DNA of 64,000 nt, taken from contig JAJDWH010000041.1 of the NCBI GenBank assembly GCA_022825705.1, positions 1 through 64,000 of the forward strand, written 5' to 3'. A model generated the notes under the pieces. It did not search any database, was not told where the DNA came from, and saw only the letters and a program-made list of their open reading frames with translations. Of the stretch, positions 17,311 to 25,389 are shown piece after piece; the stretch's first letter is position 1, and each line of letters begins with the position of its first letter. The DNA comes from Alphaproteobacteria bacterium (GTDB lineage Bacteria; Pseudomonadota; Alphaproteobacteria; TMED109). Both the position numbers and the translations under genes were made by a program.

Positions 17311-17971
17311 CGTCGTTCGCCCCGTCATCATCAAGCCGGTAAGCGGGTCGCGGCGGCAGAGGCTGCTCGGGGATGGTGTCCACAAGCTGGTTGTGCAAGT
17401 TTTGTACGGTGCCTACCGCTCTCCGCAGCGCCAGAAGTTGTTCCGCCGGAATTCTCGCTGCGTAGGGGGTTGCCTTTTGCTGCTCGGCGCGCCCCTGCCT
17501 CTCGCCCGCAAGTTTCTCGAGGGCCTGTTTCAGCTTGCGGATCGGCCTGCCTATATCTCGCAGCGCTTCCAGTTCTCTGCCAACGTTGCGTAGGCCCTTG
17601 AGAGCCTGGAGGCTGTTCTGGAGCTTCTTCAGTTCACTCAGATCGGGGTAGACGTAGCGAAGGTTCCTGACGGTATCTAGGGTACGGTTGAGTTCCTTAA
17701 CTGCCGGCATTGCCGCGACGGCCGGCGCGGTGCTGCGCACGACACTGTCCACCGCAGCCGCGGCCTTGCACGGAACCAGCTTGAGGTCGAGATCGAGCGT
17801 GCGCGCCAGTTCGATCAGGCTCGACAGGCGGATGTCAACTCCACCGGTCTCGATCTTGGAAATGTGGCTTTGCGGTACGCCGGTGCGCTTGCTCAAGGCC
17901 CGCTGACTGAGGCCCTTGGCTGCTCTCGCTGCTTTGAGCGCGTCGATTAGTTCCTGCGTTGCGTAGCTCAT
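17303..17971 (-). CDS. hipB: HipB-like antitoxin with a long C-terminal coiled-coil extension
   Basis: 222 residues. The Xre-type helix-turn-helix occupies residues about 8-62 (LKAARAAKGLSQRALSKRTG, VPQSHISKIETG, LIELARTLDLDLKLVP), as in HipB. Ordinary HipB proteins are about 70-100 residues, so some 140 residues are additional. That tail is Leu/Lys/Glu-rich with heptad-like spacing (LSELKKLQNSLQALKGLRNV, RKLKQALEKLAGERQG), probably an alpha-helical coiled coil, and it ends acidic. The tail could mediate oligomerisation or contact HipA. Gene order antitoxin-toxin and the 8-base overlap support the HipBA assignment. Confidence 0.8.
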   Translation of the reverse strand: MSYATQELIDALKAARAAKGLSQRALSKRTGVPQSHISKIETGGVDIRLSSLIELARTLDLDLKLVPCKAAAAVDSVVRSTAPAVAAMPAVKELNRTLDTVRNLRYVYPDLSELKKLQNSLQALKGLRNVGRELEALRDIGRPIRKLKQALEKLAGERQGRAEQQKATPYAARIPAEQLLALRRAVGTVQNLHNQLVDTIPEQPLPPRPAYRLDDDGANDDG

Positions 17972-18022
17972 TGATATGCTTTCCTATATTAGGCTGTCAC
18001 AATTATATAGATTGGCATATCA
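17972..18022. promoter_or_regulatory. Inverted repeat upstream of hipBA, candidate operator
   Basis: TGATATGC at 17972-17979 and GCATATCA at 18015-18022 form a perfect 8-base inverted repeat with 35 bases between the half-sites. The spacer is A/T-rich (CCTATATTAGG, AATTATATAG) in contrast to the GC-rich surroundings, as expected for a promoter. HipB proteins repress their operon by binding paired palindromic sites, so an autoregulatory role is inferred. Confidence 0.5.
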
Positions 18023-18620
18023 TTATCAATGTTCTACAAGTCATCGATCAGGCATCACAGATCAAAGAAGGGAGATTATCTGCTAAAGCTGATCAAATGT
18101 GGCGCCGGGTTGTGGTCGTGTGGAACCTTCGTGGATGTCCGCGGATCTCGCGCCCGTGCATACCGCGGCCTACATCGAATTCATCTTGTCGTTGAACCCG
18201 TCGATCCGAATTCGGCCTTCGCGAACGAAGTTTTTGATCGAACCGGCGGTTGGGTCAGATAACCTCGAAGGCGCCTTCTCCGCGACACCGAATACAGCAA
18301 AACCCATAACGAGCCCGACCAACAACCAGATCGAGTGCTCTGCGCAACCGTCCATTCCGATGGCAATTCCCCCTCGGCAGCGCAGTGGCGCTGCTGCCGC
18401 CTCCACTGGAATGTCCTCCGGCGCAATACCGGTCTGCCATTTCTTTCTTCCTCACAAACCGCGCTGATTGCCCTGTTCGTCAGCTCTTTCCCCCGCTTCC
18501 TGATCGGTTCCGCCACGCAGAGGTATTCGGGCTACGGCGTGTACTGCAAGAATTAGTTGACGTCCTCTCGCAACGCGAACTCCTTCTTCATCCGGCCAGG
18601 GCTAATCGCACGAGTGCTTG
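18023..18620. other. Gap with one possible small membrane-protein ORF
   Basis: Apart from the small minus-strand ORF listed at 18170, no gene is supported between hipBA and the DUF4143 gene. No terminator is obvious. Confidence 0.4.
18170..18355 (-). CDS. Possible small single-span membrane protein
   Basis: A 61-residue reading frame with one convincing hydrophobic segment (SIWLLVGLVMGFAVFGVAE), then a polar tail ending FNDKMNSM. The frame is open further upstream to 18406, but that part is Ala/Arg-rich. There is no strong ribosome binding site and no family match, so it may be a fragment or spurious. Confidence 0.3.
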   Translation of the reverse strand: MDGCAEHSIWLLVGLVMGFAVFGVAEKAPSRLSDPTAGSIKNFVREGRIRIDGFNDKMNSM

Positions 18621-20342
18621 TCAGACGTTCGAAAGCTTCTCGATTTCACGCATGGCAGCAGTGAGGATGGCCGAACTGGCGCCATCCGCACGTGGGCTGC
18701 GGGTTTCGAGGTCCGAATAGCGAATCCGTTCGCCGATCCTCGAAACCGTCACATCGTTCACGGTCGCAGCACGGGAAAACCCGCGGGCTTCGAGAGACCA
18801 CTTGAGGGTTATCGAAATACCGAAGTCGGCATCCCCGGGACGGTTGTAGTCTGCGAGGTGGTAGACCTGCGTAATTGTCACCGGGCGATCATCACTCAAC
18901 GTGAACCCCGGTTTCACCAAGAGATCCTTCTTCGTTCGGTCCCAATCGCTGGCTCTCAACAAACCGCTTGAGCTGAGACTGCTTCGGCCGAGCTCCACGG
19001 TGGAACTTTGAGCGTGGTTCCGGAAGAGCCGCGCCACATGCTCCCCGAGAGCGCCATCGATCGCGTCCAGGACGGGACGGATATGCTGGCGATAGACCCT
19101 CTCGAGAACGTCGACGTCTGTCGACGAAGGCATCCGCCCCGTCCTGTCTTTCACGAAGGAAGCCACCTCCCGTTCGACCTCGAAGCGTTCGAGGAATCCG
19201 TGCAGATCGTCAAACGGCACGACCTCGCCGGCGCTCCGGGACTGGCGGGTTGCGCCGCCATAGACGACGGCCTTCATGGTGATGTCCGGCACTACTTTGG
19301 CGACAGCATTGAGGGCGATGAAGAAGTCAGTGGTAACGGTCGCGCCCGACTTGATTTCAATCGCGCCTGTACCGCTGGCGGTTTCGAACAGGATGTCGCA
19401 TTCCAGTCCCCGGCTGTCGCGGAAAAAGGACAGGTTTGAAGCACGTCCGAGATTGAACCGCTGCTTCAGGATTTCGACGGCGACCATGTTTTCGAAGAGC
19501 GGTCCCCGCAGAGGGTGCGTGGCGATCTGGTCGGGCCGTTCGATTCCGATCAGATGGGCGGCCAGGCCGACATCGTAGAAATAGAGCTTGGGTGTCTTGA
19601 CCAGACGCTTGCGAACATTTGCGTGGAACGGCGGCAGGCGAAAAAGGATGTAACTCCGGTCCAGAAGATCGAGCCAGTTCCGCACCGTCGTGTGGGACAC
19701 GCCGACATCCGCACCCAGAGACTGGAGGTTGATCAGTTGTCCGACCCTGCCGGCGCAAAGCCGGACGAAGCGCTGAAAGTTCGAAACATTGCGAATTTCA
19801 CCCAGCCGACGCACGTCGCGCTCGACGTAGGTTTCGAAGTAGTCGCCCAGTGCTTGCCTTGGCTCGATCCCCTGATCGTAAATTCGCGGGTAAAAACCCG
19901 CATAGAGGATATCGTCCAGCGCACCGGTGGCGCCGGTTCGTTCCCGCTCCCCGAGCGTGAAGGGCAGGAGGCGTAGCAGAGCGGTACGTCCGGCGAGCGA
20001 TTGGCCGATGGCTTCTGACAGCTGGAAATGTTCGCTGCACGTCAGGATGAAGAGGCCGTTTCGCCTTTTCTCGTCGGCGAGAACCTGCAGATACGACAGG
20101 AGATCCGGAACGCGCTGAATCTCGTCCAGAATGGCGCCTTCACCGAGGCGGGCGAGAAAGCCTCGTGGATCGGCCTCCGCGAACTCCCGTTGATCGGGCG
20201 CCTCGAGATTGACGTAGGCCAGATCAGGAAAGGTCTCGCGACAGACGGTGGTCTTGCCCGATTGACGCGGCCCGGTCACGGTCACGAAGGGGTATTGCCC
20301 GAAGAGACGGGTCAGGCAGGGGACTATTTCGCGTTCAATCAT
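18621..20342 (-). CDS. AAA/DUF4143 ATPase with an extra C-terminal domain
   Basis: 573 residues. The first 390 are the standard AAA_14-DUF4143 architecture: Walker A TGPRQSGKTT (residues 23-32), Walker B GAILDEIQRVP, arginine-rich sensor region, then the DUF4143 winged-helix/nuclease-like part (FETYVERDVRRLGEIRNVSN; LETASGTGAIEIKSG-like segment around residue 350 with E-x-K). Such proteins are usually 380-450 residues; their roles are poorly known and some are linked to toxin-antitoxin-like or defence loci. Residues from about 390 to 573 form an unrelated extension containing DVDVLERVYRQHIRPVLDAI and ITQVYHLADYNRPGDADFGI. I do not recognise that domain. It lies between hipBA and core genes. 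Confidence 0.75.
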   Translation of the reverse strand: MIEREIVPCLTRLFGQYPFVTVTGPRQSGKTTVCRETFPDLAYVNLEAPDQREFAEADPRGFLARLGEGAILDEIQRVPDLLSYLQVLADEKRRNGLFILTCSEHFQLSEAIGQSLAGRTALLRLLPFTLGERERTGATGALDDILYAGFYPRIYDQGIEPRQALGDYFETYVERDVRRLGEIRNVSNFQRFVRLCAGRVGQLINLQSLGADVGVSHTTVRNWLDLLDRSYILFRLPPFHANVRKRLVKTPKLYFYDVGLAAHLIGIERPDQIATHPLRGPLFENMVAVEILKQRFNLGRASNLSFFRDSRGLECDILFETASGTGAIEIKSGATVTTDFFIALNAVAKVVPDITMKAVVYGGATRQSRSAGEVVPFDDLHGFLERFEVEREVASFVKDRTGRMPSSTDVDVLERVYRQHIRPVLDAIDGALGEHVARLFRNHAQSSTVELGRSSLSSSGLLRASDWDRTKKDLLVKPGFTLSDDRPVTITQVYHLADYNRPGDADFGISITLKWSLEARGFSRAATVNDVTVSRIGERIRYSDLETRSPRADGASSAILTAAMREIEKLSNV

Positions 20343-20650
20343 GGACGCAGGTTACCGGGCTAGGAACAAATAGCAATTACTACTTTCAGATTGTGCATAT
20401 CTTCCAGCAATCCTTCGTGCCTCTTGCTACTCGTGCAGCGTCAACATGCAGCTATCCCGATACGCGGCTGTCCAAGTCCGCACCCCACGAAATGCGCCCA
20501 ACTTCTTGCCGTTCCGGATGTCGAGCGCACTGCGTTCAGAAACGCTTGGGCGCCCGGCGGGCAGGAAAGGGGGGAACTTCGAGTCCGTTCTGCGGTGCGG
20601 GAGGGGAGAGCACCGCACTGCGTCTGCGGGTGCTTGGCACGTACGGGCGG
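20343..20650. other. Non-coding gap
   Basis: About 300 bases, locally less GC-rich just upstream of the DUF4143 start (20350-20420), where its promoter should lie. No gene or terminator is supported. It marks the border between the accessory region and the conserved core. Confidence 0.4.
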
Positions 20651-21421
20651 CTATTCCGCTTCGCGCACGTCGGCGTAAACCTCAAACTTCTCCGCGTCGA
20701 AGGCAAACGGCTGAACGATCCCGCCGGCTTCATTCAGCACCGCGGCCGCTTCCGGCACGGCGATGGCATTTTCCCAGACCCGCGATAGCGTCGGAAATTC
20801 CCCGGGAAGGTCGATTCCCGCCAGGAGAGCGTTGCGCACCTGGGGTACCAGAAAGCAGTCCGCGAGCGTGATCGCGTCTCCGACCGCGAACGCTCCCGCG
20901 CACCGTCGCAGAATCGATTCCAGCGCGCCGAACTCCCGGCGGAGGAAATGCAGCCGCAACGGGTGCTCCGTGGGCGCTGCCTTCACCATGCCCCACTCTC
21001 CGATCGCCTGAATGATGAAGGGGATGTTCTGGTAGGGCTGGGTGTCCGCGGCGACAATCCACATGATGCGGCGCATCTCGGCGCGGAGCCAAGGGTCGAC
21101 CGGCGCCATCGGCCGGTGTCCGGTCGCGCCGATGGAATCCTCGAGAAAGTCCACGATCGGACCCGACTGGGTCATCTTGCGCCCGTCGGGCAGCAGCAGC
21201 ACCGGGATGCGCCCTTCCGGGTTGAAAGCGGTGAGGTCGGTGGTGCCGAGCTTCCTGGTCTCGGGATCGCCCTCGGGCATCGTGAAGACAGGGATGCCGC
21301 GGTGGTCTGTCTCGAAACCCATGTCGACCAGTTCGACGAGTGACGGCGCAATGCCGCGACACCGCAGGTAGAGCGTCACCCGCATCGAGGCGCTGCTGGT
21401 CGGGTGGCGGAACAGGCGCAT
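20651..21421 (-). CDS. Glutathione S-transferase family protein
   Basis: 256 residues. The N-terminal thioredoxin-like domain begins MRLFRHPTSSASMRVTLYLR and has the Ser-rich start of maleylacetoacetate-isomerase-like GSTs (SxxSxRV). The GSH-contact segment is NPEGRIPVLLL then TQSGPIVDFLED (cis-Pro and the S/E pair). The all-helical C-terminal domain includes FAVGDAITLADCFLVPQV, the conserved N-capping/hydrophobic-staple motif. The DHRGIPVFTMPEGDPETRKL insert before the GSH-contact segment is longer than usual. The ATG at 21421 is preceded by AGGGCGG. Substrate unknown; the enzyme is probably cytosolic. Confidence 0.8.
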   Translation of the reverse strand: MRLFRHPTSSASMRVTLYLRCRGIAPSLVELVDMGFETDHRGIPVFTMPEGDPETRKLGTTDLTAFNPEGRIPVLLLPDGRKMTQSGPIVDFLEDSIGATGHRPMAPVDPWLRAEMRRIMWIVAADTQPYQNIPFIIQAIGEWGMVKAAPTEHPLRLHFLRREFGALESILRRCAGAFAVGDAITLADCFLVPQVRNALLAGIDLPGEFPTLSRVWENAIAVPEAAAVLNEAGGIVQPFAFDAEKFEVYADVREAE

Positions 21422-21618
21422 TCGTCCGCCCTGCAACGCTGCTTCCGTCGTCAAGTCGTGTCTCGTGTCACCGGCGCTTCCGCTTGGCGGCCTATCGTAT
21501 CCAAGCTTGTATGAGGCAGATAACCCGAAGGGCAAGAAGTTATCAACAGTGTGGATCATCCACCGCCGGGTCGAGTTCCGTGGCGACGTGGCGGACGGTG
21601 GATTTGGCAGTTGCTGAC

Positions 21619-22347
21619 TCACATTGTCGCGTCGTTGGTCGTGAGCAGACGTTCGGTGTCCTGTACCGCTTGGACGGTCCCGACGTGAAACCAGTCACCG
21701 TGGTGCACGATTCCGAACAGGCGTTGCTCGAGGCGGGCACGGCGGTACAGGGCACCCAGGGAAAAAGGGCCGTCCGGAGCGTTTTCGAACAGAGTTCTCG
21801 ACAGGATCTGAATGCCCGTGAATACGTAGGGCTGTCGGTCGGCTTCGGTTCGTACTAGCGCTGCTGCGCCCTTGGGAAGAAAGGGAAGGTCAAAGTCGCC
21901 TGGTCCCGAATAGCCTGTTGCCCGATCCCGGGGTATCACCAGCAGCAGCGCATCCATGACCCGGCCATCCCAGTGCTGCTCCAGCGACCGAAACGCATGC
22001 TCGGCCCGCGGCAACACGATGTCGGCGTTGGCGACCAGGAACGCACCGTGTCCGAGATGGGGCAGGGCTCGCCGCACGCCCCCTCCGGTTTCCAGGCGTT
22101 CGTCTTCCAGGCTGACGTGGACGGGCGGCCGCGTCCGCCGTTCCAGCAGGCGCTCGACCTGCCAGCCGAGGTGGCTCGCGTTGACGACCGCGCGCGACAC
22201 GCCGAATCGTTCCAGCGCATCCAGCATCCGGTCCAGCATCGACCGGCCGGCAATCCGGACCAGGGGCTTCGGGATGCGGTCGGTGAGCGGCCGCATCCGC
22301 TCGCCGCGGCCGGCGGCGAGCACCATGGCCGTGTGAATGGCCCTCAT
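21619..22347 (-). CDS. murU: N-acetylmuramate alpha-1-phosphate uridylyltransferase
   Basis: 242 residues, a nucleotidyltransferase of the GT-A fold. The signature VLAAGRGERMRPLTDRIPKP (G-x-G-x-R-x-x-PLT-x-x-x-PKPL) binds the nucleotide. Later VANADIVLP supplies the metal-binding Asp. Family knowledge: MurU converts MurNAc-1-phosphate and UTP to UDP-MurNAc in the recycling pathway that bypasses de novo, fosfomycin-sensitive synthesis. It follows amgK by 36 bases on the same strand, the classic amgK-murU pair. The product feeds MurL/MurC-type steps in the cytoplasm. Confidence 0.9.
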   Translation of the reverse strand: MRAIHTAMVLAAGRGERMRPLTDRIPKPLVRIAGRSMLDRMLDALERFGVSRAVVNASHLGWQVERLLERRTRPPVHVSLEDERLETGGGVRRALPHLGHGAFLVANADIVLPRAEHAFRSLEQHWDGRVMDALLLVIPRDRATGYSGPGDFDLPFLPKGAAALVRTEADRQPYVFTGIQILSRTLFENAPDGPFSLGALYRRARLEQRLFGIVHHGDWFHVGTVQAVQDTERLLTTNDATM

Positions 22348-22383
22348 GCGCCGGTCGGGGCGCGGGGCAAGCGAGCGCGATGG

Positions 22384-23373
22384 CTACGGATTGCCGGGGC
22401 CATTGAACGCGTCCGGCTGCCGGAGCGGGGCCGGAACGTGCCGGTCGAACCACTCCCGCACTGCAAGCAATCCGTCGTTCTTGAGGCGGTGCTCCAGCAG
22501 CCTCCAGGTCGCAGGCAGCCACGACAGGTAACGGGGCTTTTGGTCCCTGCGGGCCAGCCGGGTGAAGATGCCGAGGATCTTGGATGATCGCTGGGCGGAG
22601 AGCGCGGCAAACGCGGCGCAAAATGCGGACGGCTCCAGCGACGTTGCGGCAAGGAACCGCTCCATCAATCTGGCCACGAGTCCCGGCGGCAGGGGATTCC
22701 GAACATCATCGAGGAGCGATGCAAGGTCGTACGCGGGATGGCCCGCGAGCGCGTCCTGGAAGTCGATCAGTCCGACATTTGCCGGCGACGGTCGGCCACG
22801 GAGCCACAGCAGGTTGTCGACGTGGCAGTCCCGGAGCACGAGGACCGGCGAGGCATCGAGCTGGGGGGTCAGCACGGCAGCCCATGCGTCGTGCCATGTG
22901 TCGCGGCGCTCCTGGTCGGGTTCGACGCCGACGGTCGGTAGGTACCAGTCCAGGAACAGGTCGGTTTCGGCCAGCAGGGGCCCGAGGTCGTACGGGTCCA
23001 GCCATGGCGGCGGCGGATGCTGCGTGATCGTCACCAGCACGTCGACCGCCATTTCGTAGAGCGGCTCGGGGGCCGCCCCGGTCGCCAGAATGCGGGAAAA
23101 CAGGTCGTCGCCGAGATCCTCCAGCAGCAGCCAGCCGTCATCCACGTCCGCGGCCAGGATCTCCGGAGCCGACAGCCCGAGGTCCCGCAGATGCCGCGCC
23201 ACGCGAACGAATGGCCGGACGTCCTCGAGATCGGGGGGAGCATCCATCAACACGCCGCCGGGCGTGCGGAAGTACCGGCGGTTCGACGCGTCGCCGGCCA
23301 GCAGCACGGCGGCATCCGGATCGATTCCCTGGCGTTTCAGAAAGGTGTCCAGCCGGGCCCGGCGCTCAGCCAT
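22384..23373 (-). CDS. amgK: N-acetylmuramate/N-acetylglucosamine kinase
   Basis: 329 residues, aminoglycoside phosphotransferase-like fold. Features are LAGDASNRRYFR near the N-terminus (typical of AmgK), the Brenner-type catalytic motif LVLRDCHVDNLLWL (H-x-D-x-x-x-N variant) and the metal-binding GLIDFQDALAGHPAYDLASL. Family knowledge: it phosphorylates MurNAc and GlcNAc at C1, giving the substrate for MurU. Its start overlaps the tsaE 3' end by 8 bases, so the two are translationally coupled. The tsaE-amgK-murU order is common in Alphaproteobacteria and Gammaproteobacteria. Confidence 0.9.
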   Translation of the reverse strand: MAERRARLDTFLKRQGIDPDAAVLLAGDASNRRYFRTPGGVLMDAPPDLEDVRPFVRVARHLRDLGLSAPEILAADVDDGWLLLEDLGDDLFSRILATGAAPEPLYEMAVDVLVTITQHPPPPWLDPYDLGPLLAETDLFLDWYLPTVGVEPDQERRDTWHDAWAAVLTPQLDASPVLVLRDCHVDNLLWLRGRPSPANVGLIDFQDALAGHPAYDLASLLDDVRNPLPPGLVARLMERFLAATSLEPSAFCAAFAALSAQRSSKILGIFTRLARRDQKPRYLSWLPATWRLLEHRLKNDGLLAVREWFDRHVPAPLRQPDAFNGPGNP

Positions 23374-23854
23374 TGCGGGCCACCTTCCGGAGGCGTGGGC
23401 CCCACGTGGCCCCCGGCTCGAGCGTCACCGTCCGGCCGGTCCCCGCATGATCCAGGCGAAGCGTGAGGCGGGCCGGAGGAAGCAGGCGTTCCACGATTTC
23501 CGGCCATTCGATGAGCGTAATCCCTTCGGCGAGCGCGTCTTCCAGGCCGAGTTCCCATACATCGTCGGCGCGCTCGAGCCGGTGCAGGTCAAAATGCCAC
23601 ACGTCCCCCGCGCTGGTCGCGTGCTGTTCCACCAGCGACCACGTCGGACTGGGCACCAGTCCGGCACCGCCGAGGGCGCCGATGAACGATCGGGCGAACG
23701 TGGTCTTCCCGGCGCCGAGTGGTCCCACCAGTTCGATGACGTCGCCTCGGCGCGCCAGCGGCGCCAGGCTGGCCGCGAGGTCTCGTGTGGCGTCGGTATC
23801 CGGGAGCAGCAATCGGCGCGGGCCGGTTGCGCCTGATGCCGGGGCGGGTTCCAC
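23366..23854 (-). CDS. tsaE: tRNA threonylcarbamoyladenosine biosynthesis ATPase TsaE
   Basis: 162 residues with the Walker A motif GPLGAGKTTFARSFI, SPTWSLVEQH, the HFDLHRL switch and LIEWPEIVERLLPP, all hallmarks of TsaE. It provides the ATPase activity that resets the TsaB-TsaD complex in t6A37 tRNA modification. The start is taken as GTG at 23854, one base past the ahcY stop. The long upstream frame lies inside ahcY and is not protein-like. The tight spacing implies coupled translation with ahcY. Confidence 0.9.
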   Translation of the reverse strand: MEPAPASGATGPRRLLLPDTDATRDLAASLAPLARRGDVIELVGPLGAGKTTFARSFIGALGGAGLVPSPTWSLVEQHATSAGDVWHFDLHRLERADDVWELGLEDALAEGITLIEWPEIVERLLPPARLTLRLDHAGTGRTVTLEPGATWGPRLRKVARNG

Positions 23855-23855
23855 G

Positions 23856-25157
23856 CTAGTAGCGGTAAGCAGCCGGTTTGAATGGGCCGTTGCGGTCGAT
23901 TCCCAGGTAGTCAGCCTGGCTCTGGGTAAGCTGGCTGAGCTCCGCGCCAAGGCGCGCAAGGTGCAGACTCGCCACCTTTTCGTCGAGGTGTTTGGGCAAC
24001 ACGTGCACGGCGCAGTCATACCGGTCGCTGCGGGTCCAGAGCTCGATCTGCGCGAGGACCTGGTTGGTGAACGAGGCGCTCATCACGAAGCTGGGATGGC
24101 CGGTCGCGCAGCCAAGATTCACCAGGCGCCCCTTGGCCAGCAGGATGATGCGGTGACCGTCGGGAAAGCGAATCTGGTCGACCTGGGGCTTCACTTCCTC
24201 CCAGATGAAGTTCGAGAGCGCCGCCACCTGGATCTCGTTGTCGAAGTGACCGATGTTGCAGACGATGGCGCGATCCTTCATGGCCCGCATGTGGTCCAGC
24301 GTGATGACGTCGGTATTGCCGGTGGCCGTGACGAACACATCACCCCGAGGCGCCGCCGCATCCATCGTGGTTACCTCGTAGCCCTCCATGGCGGCCTGCA
24401 GGGCGCAGATCGGGTCGATTTCGGTGACGAGCACCCGCGCGCCCGCATTCCGCAGGGATGCCGCCGACCCTTTACCTACATCGCCGAAGCCAGCGACCAC
24501 GGCAACCTTGCCGGAGAGCATGACGTCGGTGGCGCGGCGGATGCCGTCGACGAGACTTTCGCGGCATCCGTAGAGGTTGTCGAACTTCGATTTCGTCACC
24601 GAGTCGTTCACGTTGATGGCGGGGACGAGCAGGCTGCCCTCCTGCGCCATCTGGGCGAGACGGCGCACGCCGGTCGTGGTTTCCTCGGAAACTCCACGCA
24701 CCTGCTCGCGCATCAGGTCGGCGTGCTGTTCGTGCAGGACCTTCGTGAGGTCGCCGCCGTCATCGAGAACGAGGTTCGGTGTCCAGTTCTCCGGGCCGTG
24801 AATCGTCTGGTCGATGCACCACCAGAATTCCTCTTCCGTTTCATCCTTCCAGGCGAACACGGGTACCCCGCGCGCAGCCATCGCCGCCGCCGCATGGTCC
24901 TGCGTCGAGAAGATGTTGCAGGAACTCCAGCGGACTTCGGCGCCGAGCTCGAGCAGCGTCTCGATCAGGACGGCCGTCTGGATGGTCATGTGCAGGCATC
25001 CGGCGATGCGGGCACCGCCCAGGGGTTTTCGGCCGGCATACTCGTCACGGACGGCCATGAGGCCCGGCATTTCTGTCTCGGCGATCTCGATTTCTCTGCG
25101 GCCCCAGTCGGCGAGTCCCAGATCGGCGACCTTGAAGTCGCAATGTCCAGCGGTCAT
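23856..25157 (-). CDS. ahcY: Adenosylhomocysteinase
   Basis: 433 residues, a near-complete match in layout to S-adenosylhomocysteine hydrolase. It has [36 protein letters not shown], the active-site segment [33 protein letters not shown] with the catalytic Lys/Asp, the NAD-binding [14 protein letters not shown], and the C-terminal FKPAAYRY that reaches into a neighbouring subunit's NAD site. It hydrolyses SAH to adenosine and homocysteine in the methyl cycle. The ATG at 25157 follows GGAAGGATC; an in-frame ATG at 25268 would add a tail not seen in the family. I looked upstream for a SAH riboswitch and did not see one. Confidence 0.97.
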   Translation of the reverse strand: MTAGHCDFKVADLGLADWGRREIEIAETEMPGLMAVRDEYAGRKPLGGARIAGCLHMTIQTAVLIETLLELGAEVRWSSCNIFSTQDHAAAAMAARGVPVFAWKDETEEEFWWCIDQTIHGPENWTPNLVLDDGGDLTKVLHEQHADLMREQVRGVSEETTTGVRRLAQMAQEGSLLVPAINVNDSVTKSKFDNLYGCRESLVDGIRRATDVMLSGKVAVVAGFGDVGKGSAASLRNAGARVLVTEIDPICALQAAMEGYEVTTMDAAAPRGDVFVTATGNTDVITLDHMRAMKDRAIVCNIGHFDNEIQVAALSNFIWEEVKPQVDQIRFPDGHRIILLAKGRLVNLGCATGHPSFVMSASFTNQVLAQIELWTRSDRYDCAVHVLPKHLDEKVASLHLARLGAELSQLTQSQADYLGIDRNGPFKPAAYRY

Positions 25158-25389
25158 GGCGGCAATGATCCTTCCAGGAGAGCGGCGCAGCAGATCGGGC
25201 GATGGACAGGGGATTTGGCACGCGGCAGCAGCAAGCTGCGGCAATCGTTCACCCTTGTTGCCCTGCAATCAAGAATCACAGAATATCTGATGAGAAGTAA
25301 TGGGCCGATTATAGAACTGGGCAAATCGAAATGGAGCCCGAAGCGTTTGTAAGTTCGGCGGCATCCGCAGGACCTGGCAATCGTTATTC

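Noticed and set aside
21540-21575. DnaA-box-like TTATCAACA and replication origin
   Set aside because: Only one imperfect site, no A/T-rich unwinding region and no origin-associated genes.
25158-25330. SAH riboswitch upstream of ahcY
   Set aside because: I looked on the minus strand for the conserved AGGAGCG and AGGCUCG boxes and did not find them; only a ribosome binding site (GGAAGG) and a small GC-rich stem are visible.
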